Source: Novosphingobium sp. AP12 (GTDB lineage: Bacteria; Pseudomonadota; Alphaproteobacteria; Sphingomonadales; Sphingomonadaceae). Taken from it: a stretch of 60,328 nt of DNA. How positions within the stretch are numbered: the stretch's first letter is position 1; each line of letters starts with the position of its first letter. The DNA is taken from assembly GCF_000281975.1 (NCBI RefSeq), contig NZ_AKKE01000007.1:1-60328 (forward strand), in the 5' to 3' direction. Positions 53,036-60,328 of this stretch are shown piece after piece. The position numbers and the translations under genes are program-made. Under the pieces are notes generated by a model. It was not told the DNA's origin. It ran no database searches and saw only the letters and a list, made by a program, of their open reading frames with translations.

Positions 53036-53824
53036 TCAGGCGGCGACAATGCCGCAAGCGACGGTGCCGTGCCCCTCGAACGTGGCAAGGACCCGCTGGC
53101 CCGGCACCACGGGGTGGACCCCGGTGACCGCACCGGTCGAGACCCAGGTCCCGCCGCTGCAGTCGATCCCGCGCGCGGCCAGGTTGCCGAGCAGGAACCG
53201 CACCGCGCCGAGCGGGCCGTCGAGCATGGCCGCCGTGGTGGCCTCGCCGGCAACTTCGCCGTCGATCTCGAGGCGCACGGTGATGCCATTGAAATCGATG
53301 GTTTCCCACCCCTCGAGCGCGGCGCCGACGATCATGCCGTAGTTATTGCCATAGTCCGACACCGTCACCGGCGGACCATCGGCATTGATGCGCGGATAGG
53401 GCGAGCTGGCGACCTCGATGCCGAGGTGAACGGCGTCGAGCACGGCGCGGGTCTCCGCGTCGTCCTGCGGGACGGTGCCGTCCCAGCCAGCGGCGACGTG
53501 GAGCAGGAACTCCGCCTCGGCGGCCGCGAAGCCGTCCGCGAAGACGGGCATCTCGGGCGCCTCGCCGTCGCTCACCGTGACGACGCTGTCCGCGAAGATC
53601 GGGCCGGCGAGCCGGTTGCTGCCGAGCTGCGCGTCGGTCGGCGGGTTGATCTTGCCGACCTTCCAGCCGGAGACCGAACGTCCGTCGAGTTCGAGCGCGA
53701 TGTCCTGGATGCGGTAGGCGCCGCCAAGATCGGTCGGTGCCTCACCGGGGTAGGTAGCCAGCGCGCGTTTCTCGCGCCGGGCCGCCACAAATGCCTCGGC
53801 CACTGCCTTTGCCTTATCCGTCAA
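53036..53824 (-). CDS. 2-keto-4-pentenoate hydratase-like (FAH superfamily) enzyme
   Basis: A 262-aa member of the MhpD/FAH fold, which hydrates or cleaves 2-keto acids with a divalent metal. Motifs: SGWKVGKINPPTDAQLGSNR, the metal-binding AAAEAEFLLHVA (Glu-x-Glu), HLGIEVASS (Glu) and VSTGAVTGVHPV near the end. The start is probably TTG 53824 (MTDKAKAV), with GGGGA five bases upstream; longer in-frame starts (53836, 53902) run into the operator. It is the first gene of an operon with the ExuT-like carrier. Such hydratases usually serve aromatic meta-cleavage, so its place in a uronate regulon is unusual. The true substrate may be a 2-keto-3-deoxy sugar acid. Confidence 0.87.
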   Translation of the reverse strand: MTDKAKAVAEAFVAARREKRALATYPGEAPTDLGGAYRIQDIALELDGRSVSGWKVGKINPPTDAQLGSNRLAGPIFADSVVTVSDGEAPEMPVFADGFAAAEAEFLLHVAAGWDGTVPQDDAETRAVLDAVHLGIEVASSPYPRINADGPPVTVSDYGNNYGMIVGAALEGWETIDFNGITVRLEIDGEVAGEATTAAMLDGPLGAVRFLLGNLAARGIDCSGGTWVSTGAVTGVHPVVPGQRVLATFEGHGTVACGIVAA

Positions 53825-53887
53825 GCCAATCCCCACACTTAAAAATCTGCGACAGCCGATCGCTGCCATTGGAAAGGCCACCCACCG

Positions 53888-53901
53888 GGAAACCGGTGTC
53901 A
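53888..53901 (-). promoter_or_regulatory. LacI-type operator of the hydratase-ExuT operon
   Basis: On the minus strand TGACACCGGTTTCC, sharing the TGACACCGGT half with the other sites. It lies 64 bp upstream of the TTG start. Confidence 0.65.
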
Positions 53902-54011
53902 CCGGCGGGCGAGGCGGGTCTACGCCGGAGCGATGAACCGTCCGCGCCGCTTGTCCCGAAGGTCTTTTCGGAGGCTTTATGCACCGCCGCCGACCACGGG
54001 CTTCCCGGAAT

Positions 54012-54025
54012 GGTAACCGGTGTCA
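54012..54025 (-). promoter_or_regulatory. LacI-type operator before the lacI-type gene
   Basis: On the minus strand TGACACCGGTTACC, exactly the reverse complement arrangement of the 55118-55131 site. It ends 70 bp before the regulator's start, suggesting autorepression, and also faces the divergent hydratase operon. Confidence 0.7.
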
Positions 54026-54094
54026 TCTTGCCTTTTGGCTCGGTGGAGCGCAAGTCGGAAAATCGTGCACGACGAGAGGTCAGAAGAGCGCCGC

Positions 54095-55120
54095 ATGGCA
54101 AAAGGGCAGAAACCTACCATCAACGACGTCGCTCGGCTGTCAGGGGTGTCCAAGAAGACGGTGAGCCGGGTGATCAACAAATCGCCCCTGCTCAACGAGG
54201 CGACGCGCGAGAAGGTGGAGGCGGTGATCGCCGACCTCGGCTATGTGCCCAACCCGCAGGCGCGGGCGCTGGCGCTGCGGCGCAACTTCCTGATCGGCCT
54301 GATCCACGACAACCCGAACGCGCAGATGGTGCTCGGCGTGCAGGAGGGCATCCTCGACACCATCCGCAAGACCGAGTTCGCGCTGGTGGTCCGCCCGGTC
54401 GACCGACACTCGCCCACCCTGCTCGACGACATCCGCCACTTCATCGAGCAGCAACGGCTCTACGGCGTCATGCTGCTGCCGCCGCTGTCCGAGCGCGACG
54501 ACATCGCCGACGTCTGCCAGGAACTCGGCTGCACGGTGGTGCGCATGGGCTCGGCCAAGCTGGATGATGACGAGCACCTGGTCGCCTCGAACGACCGGCA
54601 GGCCGTGAGCGAGGCGGTCGGCTGGCTCGCCGAACTGGGCCACCGCCGCATCGGCTTCATCGCCGGCCCCGAGGGTTTCCGCTCGGCGCGCGAACGCCAG
54701 CAGGGTTTCACCGACGGCATGGCGCAGGCGGGCCTCACTCCCGACCCCGCGATCATGGCGCGCGGCACCTACCGCTTCGAATCGGGCCGCGCGGCGGGCG
54801 AACAACTGCTCTCGGCCAAGGAGCCACCGACCGCCGTGTTCTCCAGCAACGACGAGATGGCAGCCGGACTTCTCCACGCCGCGAAGGAGCGCGGGCTCGA
54901 CGTTCCCGAGGACCTCTCGATCATCGGATTCGACGATACCGCAACCGCCGCGCACATCTGGCCGCCGCTCACGACGGTGCGCTGGCCGATCCGCACGATG
55001 GCCAGCACCGCCGCGCTCAAGCTGATCGAGCCGACCTCCGCCGGCTCGCAACCTTCGATGTTCCCCTCCGATCTGATCCGCCGCGCATCGGCTGTTCCTT
55101 ATCCCACCGAGGAGCGTTGA
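54095..55120 (+). CDS. LacI-family regulator of the uronate locus
   Basis: A 341-aa repressor. N-terminal HTH: PTINDVARLSGVSKKTVSRV, with hinge YVPNPQARALALRR. The periplasmic-binding-like core has IGLIHDNPNAQMVLGVQEGI, GFIAGPEGFRSARERQQGF and SSNDEMAAGLLHAAKERGL, ending in the FDDTATAAHIWPPLTTV signature. ATG 54095 (MAKGQKP) is chosen by family fit. Operators occur before it, before the divergent hydratase operon, before kduI, and before the receptor and esterase genes. The effector is probably 2-keto-3-deoxygluconate or a related keto-uronate. Its stop codon is the first triplet of the downstream operator. Confidence 0.93.
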   Translation: MAKGQKPTINDVARLSGVSKKTVSRVINKSPLLNEATREKVEAVIADLGYVPNPQARALALRRNFLIGLIHDNPNAQMVLGVQEGILDTIRKTEFALVVRPVDRHSPTLLDDIRHFIEQQRLYGVMLLPPLSERDDIADVCQELGCTVVRMGSAKLDDDEHLVASNDRQAVSEAVGWLAELGHRRIGFIAGPEGFRSARERQQGFTDGMAQAGLTPDPAIMARGTYRFESGRAAGEQLLSAKEPPTAVFSSNDEMAAGLLHAAKERGLDVPEDLSIIGFDDTATAAHIWPPLTTVRWPIRTMASTAALKLIEPTSAGSQPSMFPSDLIRRASAVPYPTEER

Positions 55121-55131
55121 CACCGGTTACC
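55118..55131 (+). promoter_or_regulatory. LacI-type operator before kduI
   Basis: TGACACCGGTTACC, beginning with the TGA stop of the lacI-type gene and 48 bp before kduI. Confidence 0.72.
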
Positions 55132-55179
55132 TAAAGCGGATACGAAAGCCTCCAAGAGACCTGAACGGGAGAGTTCGAC

Positions 55180-56016
55180 GTGTTCTGCAAGACCTACCAC
55201 GCCACCCATCCGGACATGATGGAGTGCGTCTCCAACGAGGAACTGCGCGACCGCTACCTCGTCACCGGCATGTTCAAGGACGGCGAGGTCAACCTCAACT
55301 ACTCGCACAACGAGCGCTTCATCATCGGCGGCGCGGTTCCGGGTGCGACGCCGCTGCCCCTGCCGCTCCAGACCGTGCCCAAGAGCGCCGAGGGCAAGTC
55401 CTTCTTCGAGCGCCGCGAAGCCGGCATCACCAACATCGGCGGCCCGGGTGCGATCACCGTCGACGGCCAGCGTTTCGAGATGAAGAACAAGGAATGCCTC
55501 TACGTGCCGATGGGCACGAACGAGGTGATCTTCGAAGGCCAGGGCGCTCGTTTCTACATCGCGTCGGTTCCGGCCCACAAGGCGCTGCCGATCAAGCACA
55601 TCACGCTCGACCAGGCCAACCCGCTGGCACGCGGCGACCTCGCCAACTCGAACCAGCGCACGATCTACCAGCTGGTCATCCCCGGCGTCTGCGACAGCGC
55701 GCAGCTGCTGCTCGGCCTCACCGTGCTGGAAGAAGGCTCGGTCTGGAACACGATGCCGCCGCACCTCCACGATCGCCGCTCGGAAATCTACCTGTACTTC
55801 GAGCTGCCGGAAGAGAACGACCGCATCTTCCACTACATGGGCGAGCCCGACCAGATGCGTCACATCGTGATCGCCAACGAAGAGGCCGTGATCAGCCCGC
55901 CGTGGTCGATCCACATGGGCTCGGGCACCAAGAAGTACGCGTTCATCTGGGCCATGGGCGGGGAAAACCTCGACTACACCGACATGAACGTGCTGGATAT
56001 CTGCCAGCTCCAGTAG
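55180..56016 (+). CDS. kduI: 5-dehydro-4-deoxy-D-glucuronate isomerase KduI
   Basis: Converts 5-keto-4-deoxyuronate to 2,5-diketo-3-deoxygluconate in the cytoplasm. The 278-aa length matches the family. Characteristic motifs: [37 protein letters not shown] and the metal-site region [20 protein letters not shown] (His, His, Glu), then the [20 protein letters not shown] stretch with the last His. The start is GTG 55180 with GGGAGAG six bases upstream. It is first in the operon kduI-kduD-kdgK and is directly preceded by a LacI operator. Confidence 0.96.
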   Translation: MFCKTYHATHPDMMECVSNEELRDRYLVTGMFKDGEVNLNYSHNERFIIGGAVPGATPLPLPLQTVPKSAEGKSFFERREAGITNIGGPGAITVDGQRFEMKNKECLYVPMGTNEVIFEGQGARFYIASVPAHKALPIKHITLDQANPLARGDLANSNQRTIYQLVIPGVCDSAQLLLGLTVLEEGSVWNTMPPHLHDRRSEIYLYFELPEENDRIFHYMGEPDQMRHIVIANEEAVISPPWSIHMGSGTKKYAFIWAMGGENLDYTDMNVLDICQLQ

Positions 56017-56148
56017 GGCTTGCACGCTCCTCGCCGCGGCGGGGAGCACCGCGACGAAGCGGTCCGCCGGGCGCCGGAAACAGGGCGCCGGCGGATCACT
56101 TCCCCCCGGCCCGGCCGGGATCGCATTGACGGGATCAGGATCAGACTT

Positions 56149-56904
56149 ATGGCAATTTCCTTCGACCTCGCGGGCAAGGCCGCCCTCGTCACCGGCGCCA
56201 ACACCGGCATCGGGCAGGCCATCGCGGTCGCTTTGGCGCAGGCCGGCGCCGATGTCGCCGTGGCCGGCCGCAGCGAGCCCACCGAAACCCTCGACCTGAT
56301 CGCCGCGACGGGCCGCAAGGCCGTCAACATCAAGGCAGACCTCTCCAGCATCGAGCCGGTCGGCCGCGTGATCGACGAGGCGGTCACCGGACTCGGCAAG
56401 GTGGACATCCTCGTCAACAATGCCGGCATCATCCGCCGCGACGACCTGCTGCAGTTCTCCGAGGAGGACTGGGACGCGGTGATGGACACCAATCTCAAGA
56501 CGCTATTCTTCCTCAGCCAGGGCGCCGCGCGCGGCATGACCGAGCGCGGGTACGGCAAGATCGTCAACATCGCCTCGCTGCTGACCTTCCAGGGCGGCAT
56601 CCGCGTACCGAGCTACGCCGCGGCGAAGTCGGGCGTGGGCGGTGTGACGAAGGCGATGGCGAACGAACTGGCGCCGAGGGGCGTGCAGGTCAACGCGATC
56701 GCCCCGGGCTACATCACCACCAACAACACCGCCGCGCTCGTCGCCGACGAGACGCGCAACCGGCAGATCCTCGAGCGTATCCCGACGGGGCGCTGGGGCC
56801 GGCCCGAGGATATCGCCGGCGCCGCCGTGTTCCTCGCCTCCGCGGCTTCGGACTACGTGACCGGGCAGGTCCTGGCCGTCGACGGCGGCTGGCTGGCACG
56901 CTGA
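56149..56904 (+). CDS. kduD: 2-dehydro-3-deoxy-D-gluconate 5-dehydrogenase KduD
   Basis: Short-chain dehydrogenase reducing 2,5-diketo-3-deoxygluconate to 2-keto-3-deoxygluconate. 251 aa with Rossmann motif ALVTGANTGIGQAIAVALAQ, NNAGIIRRDDLLQFSEEDW, catalytic Ser in KIVNIASLLTFQGGIRVPSY with Tyr and Lys of YAAAK, and the C-terminal VTGQVLAVDGGWLAR. The IRRDDLLQFSEEDWD and LTFQGGIRVPSYAA stretches are specific to KduD. ATG 56149 is preceded by AGGA. It lies 132 bp after kduI and runs into kdgK with a one-base gap. Confidence 0.95.
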   Translation: MAISFDLAGKAALVTGANTGIGQAIAVALAQAGADVAVAGRSEPTETLDLIAATGRKAVNIKADLSSIEPVGRVIDEAVTGLGKVDILVNNAGIIRRDDLLQFSEEDWDAVMDTNLKTLFFLSQGAARGMTERGYGKIVNIASLLTFQGGIRVPSYAAAKSGVGGVTKAMANELAPRGVQVNAIAPGYITTNNTAALVADETRNRQILERIPTGRWGRPEDIAGAAVFLASAASDYVTGQVLAVDGGWLAR

Positions 56905-56905
56905 G

Positions 56906-57916
56906 GTGAGCGGACACGTCGTCACTTTCGGCGAAGTGCTGCTGCGCCTCGCCACGCCCGGCGCCAGGCTGACGGTCCAGTGCGACGCGCTGGACCTGGT
57001 CGTCGGCGGCGCGGAAGCCAACGTCGCGGCGGGGCTCGCCTCGCTGGGGCACGAGGTCAGGATGGTCACCCGCCTGCCGACCAGTCCGCTCGGCGACAAG
57101 GCACGCAGCGCCCTGGGCGCCGCCGGCATCGATACCACGCACATCGGCCGCGCCAATGGCCGCATGGGCCTCTATTTCCTTGAGAGCGGAGCGGGCCTTC
57201 GGCCTTCGTCGATCACCTACGATCGCGCGGGTAGTCTTTTCGCAGGGTCCTCCTCCGGCGACTTCGACTTCGCTTCCGCTCTCGAGGGAGCCCGACTGCT
57301 CCACCTGTCGGGCATCACGCCGGCGCTTGGCCCCGGAGGCGTCGCGCTTGCGCAAGCCGCCGTCGCCGCGGCAAACAGCGCCGGCGTGCCCATCTGTTTC
57401 GACGGTAACTACCGCGCGATGCTGTGGGACGCCTGGGACAGCGATCCGCGCGCGATCCTGACGGACCTGATGCAGTCCGCCACGGTGATGATCGGTAACC
57501 ACCGCGACATCTCGCTGCTGCTAGGCAAGGCCTTCTCGGGCGACGGGTCCGACCGCCGCCGAGAGGCCGCCCTTGCCGCCTTCGAGGCGTTCCCGAAGCT
57601 GCAGCTCATCGCCTCGACCGCGCGCCACGTCGTCAACGCCGGCCACCACCGCATCGCCGCGCGCATCGACGGGCGTGACGGAGCGCACCAGACCAGCGAG
57701 GTCGACGTCACCGGCATCGTCGACCGCATCGGCACCGGCGACGCCTTCGCGGCGGGCGTGCTGCACAAGTGGCTCGAAGGCGCCGACCTCGTCGCCACCG
57801 CGCAAGCGGGGCTAGCCTACACCGTGCTCAAGCACACCCAGCCCGGCGACATGTGCCTGGTCGGCCCGGCCGAGCTGGAGGCGTTCTCCGCAAGCGGCGG
57901 GGACGTGCGGCGATAA
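56906..57916 (+). CDS. kdgK: 2-keto-3-deoxygluconate kinase (PfkB family)
   Basis: Phosphorylates 2-keto-3-deoxygluconate to KDPG. 336 aa. PfkB signatures: the N-terminal FGEVLLRLATPGARLT, DLVVGGAEANVAAGLASLGH and the C-terminal VDVTGIVDRIGTGDAFAAGV (anion hole and catalytic Asp in GTGDAF). The start is GTG 56906, one base after the kduD stop, with GAGG overlapping the stop. A KDPG aldolase to finish the pathway is not in this window. The call is secure by family and operon; specificity versus related sugar kinases rests on context. Confidence 0.92.
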   Translation: MSGHVVTFGEVLLRLATPGARLTVQCDALDLVVGGAEANVAAGLASLGHEVRMVTRLPTSPLGDKARSALGAAGIDTTHIGRANGRMGLYFLESGAGLRPSSITYDRAGSLFAGSSSGDFDFASALEGARLLHLSGITPALGPGGVALAQAAVAAANSAGVPICFDGNYRAMLWDAWDSDPRAILTDLMQSATVMIGNHRDISLLLGKAFSGDGSDRRREAALAAFEAFPKLQLIASTARHVVNAGHHRIAARIDGRDGAHQTSEVDVTGIVDRIGTGDAFAAGVLHKWLEGADLVATAQAGLAYTVLKHTQPGDMCLVGPAELEAFSASGGDVRR

Positions 57917-57945
57917 GGGCGCCTGACGACCCACGTCTGAAGCCC

Positions 57946-57975
57946 CCGTCATCCCGGCGAAGGCTGGGATGACGG
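57946..57975. repeat. palindromic hairpin between kdgK and the carboxylesterase
   Basis: CCGTCATCCC and GGGATGACGG enclose CGGCGAAGGCT. This type of short palindrome (GTCATCCCGGCGAAGGC...) recurs in sphingomonad intergenic DNA. It may act as an attenuator or mRNA-stabilising element between kdgK and the esterase gene. Confidence 0.6.
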
Positions 57976-57992
57976 ATTAGGGAGAGAGCACC

Positions 57993-59543
57993 ATGACCAC
58001 CCCCATCACGCGCCGCACCCTCGTCAAATCCGCGGCGGTGCTGGCAGCCCTCGCCCCTGCCCCGATCATCGCCCGCAGCGCAAGATTGCCGCGCGTCGGC
58101 CGTTACGGCGGAGTGCCGGAAAACGGCGTATGGGCCTTCAAGGGCATCCGTTACGCCCGCGCGGCGCGCTTCGCCCGCGCCGTCGCTGAGCCGTGGGAGG
58201 GCGCGCCCCTGACTGCCGCCAGCTTCGGCCCGATTTGCCCCCAGCGGACCTCCGGCGACGAGCGGCAATCCGAGGACTGCCTGTTCCTCAACGTCTGGAC
58301 TCCCGACGCCAAGCCCGGCGCCAGGCGCGCGGTCATGGTCTATTTCCACGGCGGCGCGTACACCACCGGCTCGGTCACCGACCCGCTGACCCACGGCGCC
58401 CACCTCGCGGCGGACGGCGACGTGGTGGTCGTCACCGTCAACCACCGGCTCAATGCGCTCGGCTATGCGTGGCTCAAGCCCTTCGGCGCGCAGTTCGCCG
58501 ACAGCGGCAACCTCGGCCAGCTCGATCTCGTCCTCGCTCTCCAGTGGGTCCGCGACCACATCGCCGCGTTCGGGGGCGACCCGGCGCGCGTCATGGTATT
58601 TGGCCAGTCGGGCGGCGGCGCCAAGATAGCGACGCTGATGGCCATGCCCGCCGCCAAGGGCCTGTTCCACTCGGCCGCCACCATGAGCGGCCAGCAGGTG
58701 CAGGCGAGCGGCCCCGCTCACGCCTGGGTACGCACGCAGGCGTTCATGAGCGCCCTGAAGCTCGCCCCCGGCGACGTGGAGACGCTGCGGACCATGCCGG
58801 TCGAGCGGCTGGTCGAGGGCCTCGGCGCCACCGACCCGGTGATGGGCGGCGGGGTCTACTTCGGCCCGGTTCTCGACATGACCAACCTGCCGCGCCACCC
58901 CTTCTGGCCGGACGCCGCGCCGCAGTCGCTGCGTATCCCGATGATCCTGGGCAACGTGCGCGAGGAGACCCGCGCCTTCCTCGACCCGCGCGGGCCGAAG
59001 GTTCAGGGCCTCGACTGGGACAACCTCGCGGCCCGCATCCTGCCCGAGGTCAAGATCGACCTCGATCCGGTCTGGGTGGTCGAGCAGTACCGCGCCCACG
59101 AGCCCAGCTGGACGCCCGAGCAGGTGTACTATGCCGCCACCACCGACGGCCGCTCGTGGCCCGGGCAGGTGATCGAGGCGGACGCGCGCGCCGCGGCGGG
59201 CGCGGAGGCGACCTGGGTGTACCAGCTCGACCGCCGCTCGCCGGTCGATCCCTTGCGCGGCGCCGCGCATACGGACGACATTCCCTACGTCTTCGGCACC
59301 CAGGCCGCGCCGGGCAGCTTCTCCGGGACGGACGCCCACGCGCAGGCGCTCGGAACCACGATGATGCAGGCCTTCACCGGCCTCGCGAAGACAGGCCGCC
59401 CGGGTCTTCCCGAATGGTCCCGCTACCGCCTGCCGGACCGCGCGACGATGGTGTTCGGCGACGCGCCCCGCGTCGTCAACGACCCGCGCCGCTGGCAGCG
59501 CGAACTCTGGGCCACCGCGCCCTACGTCCAGCCGGGCAGCTGA
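57993..59543 (+). CDS. secreted type-B carboxylesterase
   Basis: A 516-aa serine esterase. The Tat-type signal is TRRTLVKSAAVLAALAPAP. Carboxylesterase motifs: SEDCLFLNVWTPDAKPG, MVYFHGGAYTTGS (oxyanion hole), the nucleophile Ser in VMVFGQSGGGAKIATLMAMP, and His in AAHTDDIPYVFGTQ near the end. ATG 57993 follows GGGAGAGAG. It is 76 bp after kdgK, separated by a palindromic hairpin. It probably removes acyl groups from the incoming polymer or oligomers; the exact ester is unknown. The frame is intact. Confidence 0.9.
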   Translation: MTTPITRRTLVKSAAVLAALAPAPIIARSARLPRVGRYGGVPENGVWAFKGIRYARAARFARAVAEPWEGAPLTAASFGPICPQRTSGDERQSEDCLFLNVWTPDAKPGARRAVMVYFHGGAYTTGSVTDPLTHGAHLAADGDVVVVTVNHRLNALGYAWLKPFGAQFADSGNLGQLDLVLALQWVRDHIAAFGGDPARVMVFGQSGGGAKIATLMAMPAAKGLFHSAATMSGQQVQASGPAHAWVRTQAFMSALKLAPGDVETLRTMPVERLVEGLGATDPVMGGGVYFGPVLDMTNLPRHPFWPDAAPQSLRIPMILGNVREETRAFLDPRGPKVQGLDWDNLAARILPEVKIDLDPVWVVEQYRAHEPSWTPEQVYYAATTDGRSWPGQVIEADARAAAGAEATWVYQLDRRSPVDPLRGAAHTDDIPYVFGTQAAPGSFSGTDAHAQALGTTMMQAFTGLAKTGRPGLPEWSRYRLPDRATMVFGDAPRVVNDPRRWQRELWATAPYVQPGS

Positions 59544-59810
59544 GGACGCAAGCGCGGCTGACCGGCGCCCCCGATCTCCGCGTTGCGAAGCAATGGGGAG
59601 GCGACGCCGACGAAGTTGGCGACGGAAACGTCGGCTACCCCTTCACTACCCGCTACGCCGCCGGTCCCTTCCCGATCGGCTTAGGGACAGAGAGGATCGG
59701 TGCGTCCGCGTGAGGGCGCACCATTCGTTCCGATTTCGATCCGACAGCGGGAAGTGGTGGTTAGGTGCCTTTGGCCATGTTAGGTTCGTTCGTCTAAAGG
59801 GGGCGTCATT

Positions 59811-60050
59811 TTGCTGATCTACGGTATCTTTATGACGCTAAGCTGCCTTTCGCTGGCCCTGTGGCCACACAAGCGAGCGCAGACCGTTGAAACCCGGATT
59901 GCTCAGGGTGACGACGAGTTCTTCGAGGAACAGCGCAGTTACCAAGCCTACCCTTGGTTGCGTGATCCGAAGCGCCTTCGCATCGCCGGAGTTATCGGAT
60001 CGGCTTGCGGGCTGGTCTTTTGCGGGCTTGAACTTTACAGCCCTAGCTAG
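59811..60050 (+). CDS. small membrane protein (79 aa), hypothetical
   Basis: Two hydrophobic segments (LIYGIFMTLSCLSLALW and IAGVIGSACGLVFCGLEL) flank a charged central part (RAQTVETRIAQGDDEFFEE). TTG 59811 is preceded by AAAGGGGG. No family recognised. Probably a two-helix membrane protein. The 267 bp before it show no gene. Confidence 0.5.
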   Translation: MLIYGIFMTLSCLSLALWPHKRAQTVETRIAQGDDEFFEEQRSYQAYPWLRDPKRLRIAGVIGSACGLVFCGLELYSPS

Positions 60051-60114
60051 GTTCGCAAAGGGGCGCGAGCGGCCTGTCGGGAATTCGAGACAAGGGGGGC
60101 GAAAACTGCCGCAC

Positions 60115-60321
60115 TCAAGGCACTTCAACTTGCTGCTCCGTACCCGGTGAATGCTCGGTTAAATCGAGTGTCCACCCAGCGGCTGTGCGGGCTAGCACAA
60201 TCTCAAACGTCGGCCCGTCCCCATCGCAGTTCATATACCAACACATGACGCGGTCGCGATCTACAGCGAGGAATTGGATGAAGTTCATGTCCACATATGA
60301 ACCGATCCGGTAATTGCTCAC
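60115..60321 (-). CDS. hypothetical protein at window edge (68 aa visible)
   Basis: Reads SNYRIGSYVDMNFIQFLAVD, then VMCWYMNCDGDGPTFEIVLA, ending TEQQVEVP. A GTG at 60321 could be the start, but the frame may continue past the window. No family recognised. Confidence 0.35.
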   Translation of the reverse strand: MSNYRIGSYVDMNFIQFLAVDRDRVMCWYMNCDGDGPTFEIVLARTAAGWTLDLTEHSPGTEQQVEVP

Positions 60322-60328
60322 GGGGTTG

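Overview
The window is high-G+C alphaproteobacterial DNA. Its gene set (three TonB-dependent receptors, LptF, ClpS, phasin and PHA synthase, a CYP101-like P450, KduI/KduD/KdgK uronate genes, many Tat-secreted enzymes) fits the Sphingomonadales, probably Novosphingobium or a close relative. The genus call is inference from gene style; no rRNA is present.

Layout. (a) 1-7930 is housekeeping backbone: lptF (cut by the window edge), clpS, a phasin and PHA synthase, a class I aminotransferase, an orphan winged-helix regulator, mobA and tRNA-Cys. (b) About 7906-29579 looks like an integrated island of roughly 21.7 kb. It starts at the 3' end of tRNA-Cys with a tyrosine integrase broken by one stop codon. 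It continues with a decayed IS66 element, a yqiJ-yqiK (flotillin) pair, and a catabolic cluster of TonB receptor, enoyl-CoA hydratase, LysR, thiolase-like protein, two-domain CaiB/BaiF CoA-transferase, MFS carrier and P450. It ends with an IS5 remnant, a DUF2971 gene and an IS110 element. A 16-bp copy of the tRNA T-arm at 29564-29579 is the proposed distal attachment site. (c) 29797-40617 holds a TctD/TctE-type two-component system. It is flanked by a DAACS (glutamate/dicarboxylate) symporter on one side and by a TonB receptor, an M20 peptidase and an M14 carboxypeptidase on the other. Three 17-bp boxes of the form TGACAG-N5-TGACAG sit upstream of the regulator, the receptor and the symporter, each reading toward its gene. 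(d) 40660-59550 is a uronate/polysaccharide utilisation locus: two esterases, kdgD with a divergent LysR, a secreted protein of unrecognised family, two MFS carriers, a 961-aa TonB receptor, a GH43-like enzyme, a 2-keto-4-pentenoate-hydratase-like enzyme, a LacI regulator, and kduI-kduD-kdgK. Five copies of a TGACACCGGT-type operator tie most of it to the LacI regulator. (e) 59811-60321 has two small hypothetical ORFs.

How the genes work together. In (c), extracellular or periplasmic peptides would enter through the receptor and be cut by the M20 and M14 enzymes, and the released acidic amino acid or dicarboxylate would be imported by the symporter; the sensor kinase would sense this. In (d), a uronate-containing polymer would be deacylated and cut outside the cytoplasm and the uronates imported by the MFS carriers. 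They would then be converted by KduI and KduD to 2-keto-3-deoxygluconate, phosphorylated by KdgK, and passed to an aldolase not in this window. KdgD serves the separate oxidised (glucarate-type) branch. No recognised polysaccharide lyase is present, so the unassigned 616-aa secreted protein is the obvious candidate for a missing step.

The most interesting items are the two regulons readable directly from repeated boxes, the att repeat that bounds the island, the P450/CoA-transferase cluster inside it, and the unassigned secreted protein in the uronate locus.
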